The position numbers and the translations under genes were made by a program. Below the pieces are notes generated by a model. The model was not told the DNA's origin, did not search any database, and saw only the letters and a program-made list of their open reading frames with translations. This document shows positions 1 to 8,022 of a stretch of 64,000 nucleotides of DNA, in pieces; position 1 is the first letter of the stretch, and each line of letters opens with the position of its first letter. Location of the stretch: assembly GCF_014204535.1 (NCBI RefSeq), contig NZ_JACHLR010000006.1, forward strand, positions 124,001 through 188,000, given 5' to 3'. The stretch is from Novosphingobium chloroacetimidivorans. Lineage in GTDB: Bacteria > Pseudomonadota > Alphaproteobacteria > Sphingomonadales > Sphingomonadaceae.

Positions 1-1137
1 CCCGATCCCGCGTTCTATTTCGAAAGTCTGACGCACCGCAAGGCTCTGTCGTACCTCGGCTATGGCCTCGCGCAGGGCGAGGGCTTCGTGGTCATCACCG
101 GCGAAGTCGGCGCGGGCAAGTCGACGCTGGTCGCGCACCTGATGGCGACGATCGACCCGGCCATGCTGACCGCCGCGCAAGTGGTGACCAGCGCGCTCGA
201 CGGCGAGGAGATCGTCCACGTCGTCGCGCATGCCTTCGGAATCGAAGTGGAAGGTCATGACAAGGCCACCGCGCTCGCCATGATCGAGCAGTTCCTGCAC
301 GAGGAAGCGCGCGCCGGCCGCCGCTGCCTGCTGATCGTCGACGAATCGCAGAACCTGGAGATCGGCGCGCTGGAAGAGCTGCGCATGCTGTCCAACTTCC
401 AGCTGGGCGCGCACCCGCTGCTGCAGACGCTGCTGCTGGGCCAGCCCGAGTTCCGCGGTCTGCTGCTCGACAGCCCGGAGCTGGAGCAACTGCGCCAGCG
501 CGTGATCGCGACCCATCACCTCGAAGCGATGCAGCCGGACGAGATCCAGCTCTATATCGAGCACCGCATGAACCGGGCCGGGTGGCAGGGGAACCCCAGC
601 TTCGACGAGCATGTCTTCGCCGAGATCCACAAGGCGACCGGTGGCATTCCACGCCGGGTGAACCAGGTGGTGAACCGCCTGCTGCTGCTCGGCGCGGTCG
701 AACAGCGCGAGCGCATCGACAGCGCCATGCTGGCGCAAGTCTTGGGTGAGCTGAACGAGGACGGCACTATCGCGCTGGTGTCGCCGCAGTCCAAGGTGCA
801 GGCGCAGCAGCCCGTGCCGGCACCCGCCGCGGCGAGTGGTCCCACCGAGCAGGAGCGAGCGGACGCCGTCGCGGCCGCGGCTGCTCTGGAGGTTGCGGTG
901 GCCGAGCGTGACGCGCAGATCCAGGAGCTGCAGCAGGCCGTGGTCGAACTCGCCAACACCGTCGAGGAGCGCGAGGAGAACCGCCAGGTCGTTCACGCCG
1001 AGCTCGTCGCCGCGATCGACGACCAGATCGCCGCGCTCGACGCCCGCCTGTCCGAGCAGGATCGTACCATCCGGCACGCGCTGACCATGATCATCGAGTG
1101 GATCGAGAGCGGCGACGAAAACCGCGCGGCCGCCTGA
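1..1137 (+). CDS. XrtA-associated AAA ATPase (ExeA/GspA-like), 5' end missing
   Basis: The reading frame is open from base 1, so the start lies outside the window. The visible 378 residues begin in the segment just before the P-loop. A Walker A motif (GEVGAGKST) lies near bases 100-126 and a Walker B (LLIVDES) near 331-351, followed by an ExeA/AAA_22-type ATPase domain. The last 100 residues are an Ala/Pro linker and an acidic coiled coil. Proteins of this kind stand in XrtA/PEP-CTERM exopolysaccharide loci beside the chain-length determinant and probably energise or regulate export; the exact role is not established. The next gene starts 23 bp downstream in the same direction, so they are probably cotranscribed. 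Confidence 0.88.
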   Translation, partial: PDPAFYFESLTHRKALSYLGYGLAQGEGFVVITGEVGAGKSTLVAHLMATIDPAMLTAAQVVTSALDGEEIVHVVAHAFGIEVEGHDKATALAMIEQFLHEEARAGRRCLLIVDESQNLEIGALEELRMLSNFQLGAHPLLQTLLLGQPEFRGLLLDSPELEQLRQRVIATHHLEAMQPDEIQLYIEHRMNRAGWQGNPSFDEHVFAEIHKATGGIPRRVNQVVNRLLLLGAVEQRERIDSAMLAQVLGELNEDGTIALVSPQSKVQAQQPVPAPAAASGPTEQERADAVAAAAALEVAVAERDAQIQELQQAVVELANTVEEREENRQVVHAELVAAIDDQIAALDARLSEQDRTIRHALTMIIEWIESGDENRAAA

Positions 1138-1160
1138 TCGCGCCTTCAGGAGTTCAAGCC

Positions 1161-2033
1161 ATGCAATCGGCGTCACCGGTCATCAACGGCCTATCGGTCG
1201 ATGTGGAGGACTGGTTCCAGGTCGGTGCGTTCGAAACGGTGATCGAGCGCGAGAGCTGGGATGGGCTCAAGAGCCGCGTCGAGCGCAATTGCGAGTCGGT
1301 TCTGGCGCTGTTCGACGACGCGGGCGTGAAGGGCACCTTCTTCACGCTGGGCTGGGTGGCCGAGCGTCACCCGGCGCTGATCCGCCGCATCGTCGAGCAG
1401 GGCCACGAGATCGCCAGTCACGGCTGGGACCACCAGCGCGTGTTTCGCATGGACCGCGCCACTTTCGCGCAGGACCTGGCGATCAGCCGCCGCGCGATCG
1501 AGGATGCAGCCGGCGTGGCTCTGACGGGCTATCGTGCGCCGAGCTTCTCGATCGATGCGCGTACGCCCTGGGCGCACGAGGAACTGGCGGCGCAAGGCTA
1601 CCTCTATTCCTCCAGCGTCGCACCGATCGCGCACGATCACTACGGCTGGCGCGAGGCGCCGCGCTTCGCCTTCCATCCGCTCGCCCGCCGTGATCTCGTG
1701 GAGATCCCAGTGACTACGGCGATGTTTGCCGGGCGTCGGCTTGCGGCTGGCGGTGGCGGCTTCTTCCGGGTGCTGCCTTACGCCTTTACGCGCTGGGCGA
1801 TCCGCCAGGTCAACGCCGAGGGGCGGCCGGCGGTGTTCTACTTCCACCCCTGGGAGGTCGATCCCGAGCAGCCGCGCGTCGATGGTGCACCGCTGCGCTC
1901 GCGCTTTCGCCACTATACCAATCTCGACGTCATGGCCGCCAAGCTGAAACGGCTGGTTCGCGACTTCGCCTGGGGCCGCATGGACGCGATCGCCGCGCGT
2001 GAAGCCCACAGCGCGGTGGCGCTCGCCGCATGA
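1161..2033 (+). CDS. XrtA-system polysaccharide deacetylase (NodB/CE4, DUF3473)
   Basis: This is a 290-residue carbohydrate esterase family 4 protein. It opens with the family signature LSVDVEDW holding the catalytic Asp, then has the metal-binding HGWDH motif, GYRAPSFS, and the C-terminal FYFHPWEVDPEQPR block typical of the DUF3473 version found in exosortase loci. It should remove N-acetyl groups from the exopolysaccharide or its lipid-linked precursor. I chose ATG 1161 because CAGGAG lies 8 bases upstream and the family begins here; the frame is open further upstream but overlaps the ATPase gene. Its stop overlaps the next start by 4 bases (ATGA), which suggests translational coupling. Confidence 0.93.
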   Translation: MQSASPVINGLSVDVEDWFQVGAFETVIERESWDGLKSRVERNCESVLALFDDAGVKGTFFTLGWVAERHPALIRRIVEQGHEIASHGWDHQRVFRMDRATFAQDLAISRRAIEDAAGVALTGYRAPSFSIDARTPWAHEELAAQGYLYSSSVAPIAHDHYGWREAPRFAFHPLARRDLVEIPVTTAMFAGRRLAAGGGGFFRVLPYAFTRWAIRQVNAEGRPAVFYFHPWEVDPEQPRVDGAPLRSRFRHYTNLDVMAAKLKRLVRDFAWGRMDAIAAREAHSAVALAA

Positions 2034-3106
2034 ACGCGCCCTTCGCGCCCATCCGGACGCTCGTTCGGCTCGCCGACATGCGCGACCCGGACGAGCGATC
2101 CGCGATCGAGCGCTTCATCGCTGCACACCCGCAGGGCACGCCGTTCCACTTGCCGGCCTGGCTCGACGCGGTGGAGCACGGCACCGGCAACCGTGCCCTG
2201 GCACTGGTGGCTGAGCGGGGCGGCGCCCTCGGCGGCTATCTTCCGCTGAGCGAGATCCACTCGCCGATCTTCGGTAGGCTGATGGCGTCTACCGGCTTCG
2301 CCGTCGATGGCGGACTGCTGCTGGCCGATGGCGAGGACGGTGCCGAACTCCTCGCCGCGGCCGAGCGCCTGGCCACGAGCCACTCCTGCCCCACCATCGA
2401 ACTGCGCGGTGGCCCTGTCGATGACGCGCGCGAGGGCTGGGCCTTGCGTACGCAATCGCACTGCGGCTTCATCGCCCCGCTTGCCAACGATGACGAGGCA
2501 CAGCTGACCGCGATCCCGCGCAAGCAGCGTGCCGAAGTGCGCAAGAGCCTCGCCAACGAGTTCCACATCGATATCGGGACTTCTCCCGAGGATCGCGCCG
2601 CCCACTACGCCGTTTACGCCGAGAGCGTCCGCAACCTGGGCACCCCGGTTTTCCCGCGCGCGCTGTTCGATGCCGTGCTCGATCGCTTCGGCGATCGGGC
2701 GGACATCCTCACCGTGCGCCACGAGGGCCGGCCCGTCGCCAGCGTGTTGTCGCTCTACTGGCGCGGTGCGGTCATGCCGTATTGGGGCGGTGGCACCTGG
2801 GACGCCCGCCGGCTGCGCGCCAATGATCGCATGTATTACGAGCTGATGCTCCATGCACGGCGGCGCGGGTGCGCCCGCTTCGACTTCGGCCGTTCCAAGA
2901 CCGAAAGCGGCGCCTACCACTTCAAGCGCAATTGGGGCTTCACGCCCGAGCCGCTGAGCTACGCCGTGTGGACCGCGCCCGGCAGCGCCAAGCGTGACGC
3001 CGACCCGACCAGCGCCAAGCACAAGCTTCAGATCGCATTGTGGCAGAAGTTGCCCCTCGCCTTGGCGAACCGCGTGGGGCCGTGGATCGCCCGAGGTCTG
3101 GGCTGA
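2030..3106 (+). CDS. FemAB-family XrtA/PEP-CTERM-associated protein
   Basis: The 358-residue product has the double-GNAT fold pattern of FemAB-related proteins. The C-terminal acetyltransferase-like half reads FDFGRSKTESGAYHFKRNWG, a block typical of the exosortase-associated subfamily. FemAB relatives transfer aminoacyl groups from aminoacyl-tRNA in peptidoglycan synthesis; in XrtA loci the substrate is unknown, and modification of the sugar polymer or its carrier is only inferred. The ATG overlaps the deacetylase stop by 4 bases, and the next gene begins directly after its TGA, so the gene sits inside a tight operon. Confidence 0.9.
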   Translation: MNAPFAPIRTLVRLADMRDPDERSAIERFIAAHPQGTPFHLPAWLDAVEHGTGNRALALVAERGGALGGYLPLSEIHSPIFGRLMASTGFAVDGGLLLADGEDGAELLAAAERLATSHSCPTIELRGGPVDDAREGWALRTQSHCGFIAPLANDDEAQLTAIPRKQRAEVRKSLANEFHIDIGTSPEDRAAHYAVYAESVRNLGTPVFPRALFDAVLDRFGDRADILTVRHEGRPVASVLSLYWRGAVMPYWGGGTWDARRLRANDRMYYELMLHARRRGCARFDFGRSKTESGAYHFKRNWGFTPEPLSYAVWTAPGSAKRDADPTSAKHKLQIALWQKLPLALANRVGPWIARGLG

Positions 3107-4327
3107 GTGTCGGAAATCCTGTTCATCGCCCACCGCATCCCGTTCCCACCGGATCGCGGCGACAAGATCCGCTCGCACAATGTGTTGAAGCACCTGGCGG
3201 ACCTCGCGCCCGTCCACGTCGCAACCTTTGCCGACGATGCGCTGGACTATGCGGAAGAGGGCGCGCTGGCAGCCGTCGCGGCGAGCCACTGCCTGGTCCA
3301 TCGCAGCAAGCCGCTGGCGCTCGCCGCGGCTGAGGCGATGGTCACCGGCAAGCCGATCAGCCTGACCGCGTTCCATTCCCGTGCGCTCGCCGACTACATC
3401 CGCACGACTTTGAAAACGCGACCGATTTCGACGATCTACGGCTTTTCGGGACAGATGGGCCAGTACGTCCCGCAAGACTTCCAGGGCCGGGTCATCGCCG
3501 ACTTCGTCGACGTCGACTCGGCCAAGTTCGAGGCCTATGCCAAGCGCGACGGGGGGCTCAAGGGCTGGGCCGAGAACCGCGAGGCGCGGCTGTTGCGCGC
3601 AGAAGAAGCGCGCTTCGCCGGCCGCGCCGACGTCAGCCTGCTGATCAGCGACGAGGAAGCGGCGCTGTTCCGATTGCGATCGGGCGGCGCGGCGAGAGTC
3701 TGCACGCTTCCGAACGGGATCGACAACCAGGCCTTCGACCCTGGCGAGGTGCGGCCCGAACCGCAGTTGGCCGAGCTGCCCTATCCACGCCTGATCTTCA
3801 CCGGGCAGATGGACTACGCGCCCAACGTGGACGCCTGCGTGCGCGCCGTCACGCGTATCCTCCCGCGCATTCGTGAAGCCTTTCCGCAAGCGAGCTTCCA
3901 CATCGTGGGACGCAACCCGGCCGAGCGGCTGAGCGCCCTGGCCAGCCAGGGCGTCCACGTCTGGGGGCGGGTGCCCGAAGTGCAGCCCTGGCTTGCTGCC
4001 AGTGATCTTGCGCTCGTGCCGCTGGAGATCGGCCGCGGCGTGCAGAACAAGGTCCTGGAGGCGATGGCCATGGCGCTGCCCGTCGTCCTCACCCCCGAAG
4101 CCGCGACCGGCATCGGTGCACGGGATGGCGCGCAGCTGTCGATCGCGTCCGACGATGATGCGTTGGCGGCCGCCTGCATCGCGCTCCTGCAAGACCTGCC
4201 GCATGCTCGATCCATGGGCCGCGCCGCGCGCGAATATGTGGTCGGGCATGCGAGCTGGTCTGCTGCCCTGGCCGACTTGACGCAATTGGCCGGATACGCC
4301 CCAATGGCCGCGCGCGATGTTGCCTGA
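3107..4327 (+). CDS. TIGR03087-type PEP-CTERM/XrtA glycosyltransferase
   Basis: This 406-residue GT-B fold glycosyltransferase carries an N-terminal IAHRIPFPPDRGDKIRSHN block, characteristic of the PEP-CTERM/XrtA subfamily. The C-terminal donor-binding half contains LPNGIDNQAF and GRGVQNKVLEAMAMALPVV. It probably adds a sugar during assembly of the exopolysaccharide repeat unit. The start is GTG at 3107, immediately after the TGA of the femAB-like gene, with no space for another ribosome binding site, so translation is probably coupled. The 3' end runs to within 10 bases of the exosortase start chosen here. Confidence 0.92.
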   Translation: MSEILFIAHRIPFPPDRGDKIRSHNVLKHLADLAPVHVATFADDALDYAEEGALAAVAASHCLVHRSKPLALAAAEAMVTGKPISLTAFHSRALADYIRTTLKTRPISTIYGFSGQMGQYVPQDFQGRVIADFVDVDSAKFEAYAKRDGGLKGWAENREARLLRAEEARFAGRADVSLLISDEEAALFRLRSGGAARVCTLPNGIDNQAFDPGEVRPEPQLAELPYPRLIFTGQMDYAPNVDACVRAVTRILPRIREAFPQASFHIVGRNPAERLSALASQGVHVWGRVPEVQPWLAASDLALVPLEIGRGVQNKVLEAMAMALPVVLTPEAATGIGARDGAQLSIASDDDALAAACIALLQDLPHARSMGRAAREYVVGHASWSAALADLTQLAGYAPMAARDVA

Positions 4328-4337
4328 GGCATTGCCG

Positions 4338-5870
4338 ATGCCGGACACGCGCCGGCCCACGCTGAGCCAACCCTGGCGCGTGACGCTTGTGCGGCTCGGC
4401 CTCGCCGCCGCGCTGATCCTGGCACTGTTCGCCAGCGACTGGGCGGCGATGGCACGCCAGTGGTGGGACATCTCGACCTACAACCACATCCTGCTGGTGC
4501 CGGCGATCCTGGCCTGGCTGGTCTGGCAGCGGCGGAGCGAGCTGGCGAAGCTGACGCCCGAGCCCTGGTGGCCGGGGCTCGTGCTGGTCGCGGGCGCGTC
4601 GTTCCTGTGGCTTCTCGGGGCATTCAGCGGGCTCGATCTCGCGCGGCAAGCCGGCGTGGTCGCGCTGAGCGCTGCGATGGTGCCGCTGCTGGCCGGCCCC
4701 AAGGTCACGGCCGGGCTGTTGTTTCCCTTGTTCTACATGGTCTTCCTGGTTCCTTGCGGCGAGGAACTGGTGACCGTCCTGCAGACCGTCACGGCGCACA
4801 TCACGATCGCGCTGGTTCATCTCAGCGGCATCCCGGCCCAGGTCGACGGCGTGTTCATCGACACCCCGGCAGGCCTGTTCGAGGTTGCCGAGGCATGCTC
4901 GGGCGTCAAGTTCCTGGTCGCGATGATGGCGTTCGGCGCGCTAATGGCGAATGCCTGCTTCGTGCGCCCATCGCGCCGCACCTGGCTCATGCTCGCCTGC
5001 GTGGTGGTGCCGATCCTCGCCAATGGCGTGCGTGCCTGGGGCACGATCTATGCCGCGCAGATCTTCGGCGTCGAGGCGGCCGCCGGCTTCGACCACATCG
5101 TCTATGGCTGGTTCTTCTTCGCCTTCGTCATCGCGCTGATCGTGGCGCTTGCCTGGCGGTTCTTCGACCGGGCGGTCGACGACCCCATGATCGATGCCGA
5201 GGCGATCGACCGCCCGCCCTTGCTCGCACGCCTTTCGACCATGCGGCTGGCACCCGCGCAGGCCCTGCTCGCGGCGTTGGCGATCGTGCTGGGCGCGCAA
5301 GGCTGGGCGCATGCCGCCAACAGCATTCGCGCGACCCTGCCGCCGGCGATCGACTTGCCGACCGTGCCCGGCTGGACGCGAGTCGACTATCGCCCACGGA
5401 TCTGGTGGCAGCCGCGCGCAGGTGGGGCCGACCACCGCCTGCTGGGCAGCTATGCCGATGCGCACGGTCGCCGGGTCGACGTGTTCTATGCCCTCTATGC
5501 CAGCCAAACCGAAGGCCACGAGGCGGGCGGCTTTGGCCAGGGCGCACTGGTGCCGCAGAGTGAGTGGGCGTGGCAGGCGAACGCCACGCCGCTTGCCGGC
5601 AGCCATGGCGAGCGGTTGCTCGGGGCAGGCCGCGTACCTCGCGTCGCGCAGACCTGGTATCGCAACGGCACGATCCTCACCGGCAGCAACGCCCGACTGA
5701 AGCTGGCCGCCATGAGCGACCGCCTGGCCTTGCGGGCGCAGCCCACGATGGTGCTGATCGTCTCGGCGGAAGACCATGCCGGCAAGCCCGCGGAGCCTGC
5801 GATCCAGGCTTTCGTGCAGGCGGCCGGACCGCTCGGCCCGTGGATGGACCGCATCGGCGGCGTGAAGTAG
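4338..5870 (+). CDS. xrtA: Exosortase A with C-terminal EpsI domain
   Basis: This is a polytopic membrane protein of 510 residues. About eight hydrophobic segments fill the N-terminal 280 residues and hold the exosortase catalytic triad: Cys187 in EACSGVKF, Arg232 in GVRAWGT and His253 in FDHIVYGW. Residues from about 290 to the end form an EpsI-type domain predicted to face the periplasm. Exosortases recognise PEP-CTERM tails, cut them and hand the protein to the cell surface, usually together with exopolysaccharide export. I prefer ATG 4338 because TGAGG precedes it; ATG 4317, overlapping the glycosyltransferase by 11 bases, would add 7 residues. No PEP-CTERM substrate is encoded in this window. 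Confidence 0.95.
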   Translation: MPDTRRPTLSQPWRVTLVRLGLAAALILALFASDWAAMARQWWDISTYNHILLVPAILAWLVWQRRSELAKLTPEPWWPGLVLVAGASFLWLLGAFSGLDLARQAGVVALSAAMVPLLAGPKVTAGLLFPLFYMVFLVPCGEELVTVLQTVTAHITIALVHLSGIPAQVDGVFIDTPAGLFEVAEACSGVKFLVAMMAFGALMANACFVRPSRRTWLMLACVVVPILANGVRAWGTIYAAQIFGVEAAAGFDHIVYGWFFFAFVIALIVALAWRFFDRAVDDPMIDAEAIDRPPLLARLSTMRLAPAQALLAALAIVLGAQGWAHAANSIRATLPPAIDLPTVPGWTRVDYRPRIWWQPRAGGADHRLLGSYADAHGRRVDVFYALYASQTEGHEAGGFGQGALVPQSEWAWQANATPLAGSHGERLLGAGRVPRVAQTWYRNGTILTGSNARLKLAAMSDRLALRAQPTMVLIVSAEDHAGKPAEPAIQAFVQAAGPLGPWMDRIGGVK

Positions 5871-5880
5871 GAGCGGCGAC

Positions 5881-7776
5881 ATGTGCGGCATCGCCGGTAT
5901 CTTCCATCTCGAAACCGCCAAGCCGGTCGATCCCGCGCGCATAGAGCGCATGTGCGATGCCATCGCGCATCGCGGACCTGACGGGCAGGGTGTCTGGACT
6001 GCTCCGGGGGCCGGCCTTGGCCACCGTCGACTGTCGATCATCGACGTCGCCGGCTCGCCGCAGCCGATGGCATCGCCCGACGGCCGCGCAATGCTGGTCT
6101 TCAATGGCGAGATCTACAACTACCGCGAGCTGCGTGCGGAATTGCGCGCCTCCGGTGCCGAGTTCCGCACCGATGGCGACAGCGAGGTGATCCTCGCCGC
6201 CTGGCAGAAGTGGGGCCCCGAGTGCGTCAGCCGCCTGCACGGCATGTTCGCCTTCGCAATCTACGACCTGGCCGCGCGCACGCTGTTCCTGGCACGCGAC
6301 CGTTTGGGCGTAAAGCCGCTGTTCCTGGCTCAGCTGAGCGACGGCAGCGTGGCATTCGGGTCCGAGCTCAAGGCGCTGGTCGCCCATCCGCTGCTGCGCC
6401 GCGAAGTCGATCCGCTCGCCATCGAGGATTTCCTCGCGTGGGGCTACGTTCCCGACACCCGCTCGATCCTGAAGGGCGTCGTCAAGCTGCCGGCCGGTCA
6501 CTCGCTGCTGCTCGAATGCGGCAAGCCGATGCCGCGCCCTCTCCAGTGGTGGGACATTTCGTTTGCCGAGCGCCGCAAGGGCAAAGTCGAGGATCTCGAA
6601 GCCGAACTGCTGCATCTCATGCGCGAGGCGGTGACATCGCGCATGGTGGCCGACGTGCCGCTCGGCGCATTCCTCTCGGGCGGTGTCGACAGCTCCAGCG
6701 TGGTCGCGCTGATGGCCGAGGCGAGCGCATCGCCGGTGAAGACCTGCTCGATCGGCTTCGACGTCGCCGCGCTTGACGAAAGCGGCTATGCCACCCGCAT
6801 CGCAGAACAGTTCGGGACCGACCATCGCGTGCGCTCCGTCTCGCCGGACGATTTCCAGTCCGCCGATACGCTCGCGGCGATGTTCGACGAGCCCTTTGCC
6901 GATGCCTCCGCGCTCCCGACCTGGCGGGTGTGCCAGCTGGCGCGTGAGACGGTGACCGTTGCGCTATCCGGCGACGGTGCGGACGAGGCGTTCGCCGGCT
7001 ACCGCCGACACGTCTTCCAGCATGGCGAAGATCGCCTGCGCGCGGTGTTGCCTGCCGCTCTGCGTGGACCGGTGTTCGGCTCGCTCGGGGCGATCTACCC
7101 GAAAGCCGATTGGGCACCGCGGCCGTTGCGAGCGAAGACCACGCTCCTCTCGCTCGCTGGCGACAGCGCCACTGGCTACGCCCGCGCGATCTGCGTCGCT
7201 CCGCCCGAACTGCGCGAGGCGCTCTACTCGCCGGATTTCAAGCGGTTGCGGGGCGACTATCGCGCCGAGGCGCTGGTCACCGATCTGATGCGCGCGGCAC
7301 CGGCTCGCTCGGGGCTGGACCGCGCCCAGTATGTCGATCTCAAGGTCTGGTTGCCGGGTGACATCCTCACCAAGGTCGATCGGACCAGCATGGCCGTGGG
7401 CCTTGAGGCCCGTGAGCCGCTGCTCGATCACCGCTTGATCGAGTTCGCGGCCACTCTGCCCGAGGCCGTCCGCATGCGCGGCAAGCAAGGCAAGTGGCTG
7501 CTGAAGCAGACGATGCGCCGCTATTTGCCCGACGACATCCTCTACCGCCCGAAGCAGGGCTTCGTGATGCCGATCGAAGCCTGGTTTCGTGGTCCGTTGG
7601 CGGGTGTTGCGCACGAAATTGGCGGAAGCGCCGCACTCGCGCGGACAGGATGGTTCGACAACCGAAGGCTGGCCGCGCTGGCGCAGGATCATGTCTCCGG
7701 CAGGGCCAACAACGCCCGGATACTGTGGCAACTTCTGATGCTTAACAGATCCCTGGAGCAACTCGGTACCGCCTGA
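5881..7776 (+). CDS. XrtA/PEP-CTERM-system amidotransferase (asparagine synthase-like)
   Basis: The 631-residue protein starts with MCGIAG, so Cys2 is the nucleophile of a class II glutamine amidotransferase domain. The ATP-pyrophosphatase loop SGGVDSSS lies at about residues 266-273 in an asparagine-synthase domain. Together they would move an amide group from glutamine onto an acid with ATP. Its place at the end of the XrtA operon, 10 bases after xrtA, points to amidation of a sugar acid in the exopolysaccharide rather than asparagine supply, which is inference. A start at 5881 is forced by the need for Cys2, and GGAGCGGCGAC precedes it as a ribosome binding site. Confidence 0.92.
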   Translation: MCGIAGIFHLETAKPVDPARIERMCDAIAHRGPDGQGVWTAPGAGLGHRRLSIIDVAGSPQPMASPDGRAMLVFNGEIYNYRELRAELRASGAEFRTDGDSEVILAAWQKWGPECVSRLHGMFAFAIYDLAARTLFLARDRLGVKPLFLAQLSDGSVAFGSELKALVAHPLLRREVDPLAIEDFLAWGYVPDTRSILKGVVKLPAGHSLLLECGKPMPRPLQWWDISFAERRKGKVEDLEAELLHLMREAVTSRMVADVPLGAFLSGGVDSSSVVALMAEASASPVKTCSIGFDVAALDESGYATRIAEQFGTDHRVRSVSPDDFQSADTLAAMFDEPFADASALPTWRVCQLARETVTVALSGDGADEAFAGYRRHVFQHGEDRLRAVLPAALRGPVFGSLGAIYPKADWAPRPLRAKTTLLSLAGDSATGYARAICVAPPELREALYSPDFKRLRGDYRAEALVTDLMRAAPARSGLDRAQYVDLKVWLPGDILTKVDRTSMAVGLEAREPLLDHRLIEFAATLPEAVRMRGKQGKWLLKQTMRRYLPDDILYRPKQGFVMPIEAWFRGPLAGVAHEIGGSAALARTGWFDNRRLAALAQDHVSGRANNARILWQLLMLNRSLEQLGTA

Positions 7777-7854
7777 TCAAGGGTCTGTTAACCGTCGTCT
7801 TGCTCGCAGCGAGCGAGGCTCGTGCCGTCGGTTGGTACGTTAACTAAACCCAAT

Positions 7855-7900
7855 CTTAGGACATTGCCCTTAGGACGACCTGGTAAGCGTCAGCTAGGAC
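7855..7900 (+). repeat. Three short direct repeats (TAGGAC) upstream of the EAL gene
   Basis: CTTAGGAC occurs at 7855-7862 and again at 7869-7876, and GCTAGGAC at 7893-7900. They lie in the 246-base gap between the amidotransferase gene and the EAL gene. Spacing between starts is 14 and 24 bases, not whole helical turns. A regulator binding site is possible but not shown. The rest of the gap shows no convincing terminator. Confidence 0.35.
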
Positions 7901-8022
7901 GTCATGAACAGCAACGGTCGCCTCTCTCAAGTCTCGCTCTCGCAAGCACCTCGGTCCGTCGGTCCGGGCGCTTGTGTACGTGACGGCGCGTGCCGCGGAT
8001 GGCGGGCGCGCGAGTGCGCGGC

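Noticed and set aside
1913..4471. Very long open frame on the minus strand opposite the XrtA operon
   Set aside because: It runs antisense to four well-recognised genes and has an Arg/Ala/Gly-rich composition typical of high-GC shadow frames.
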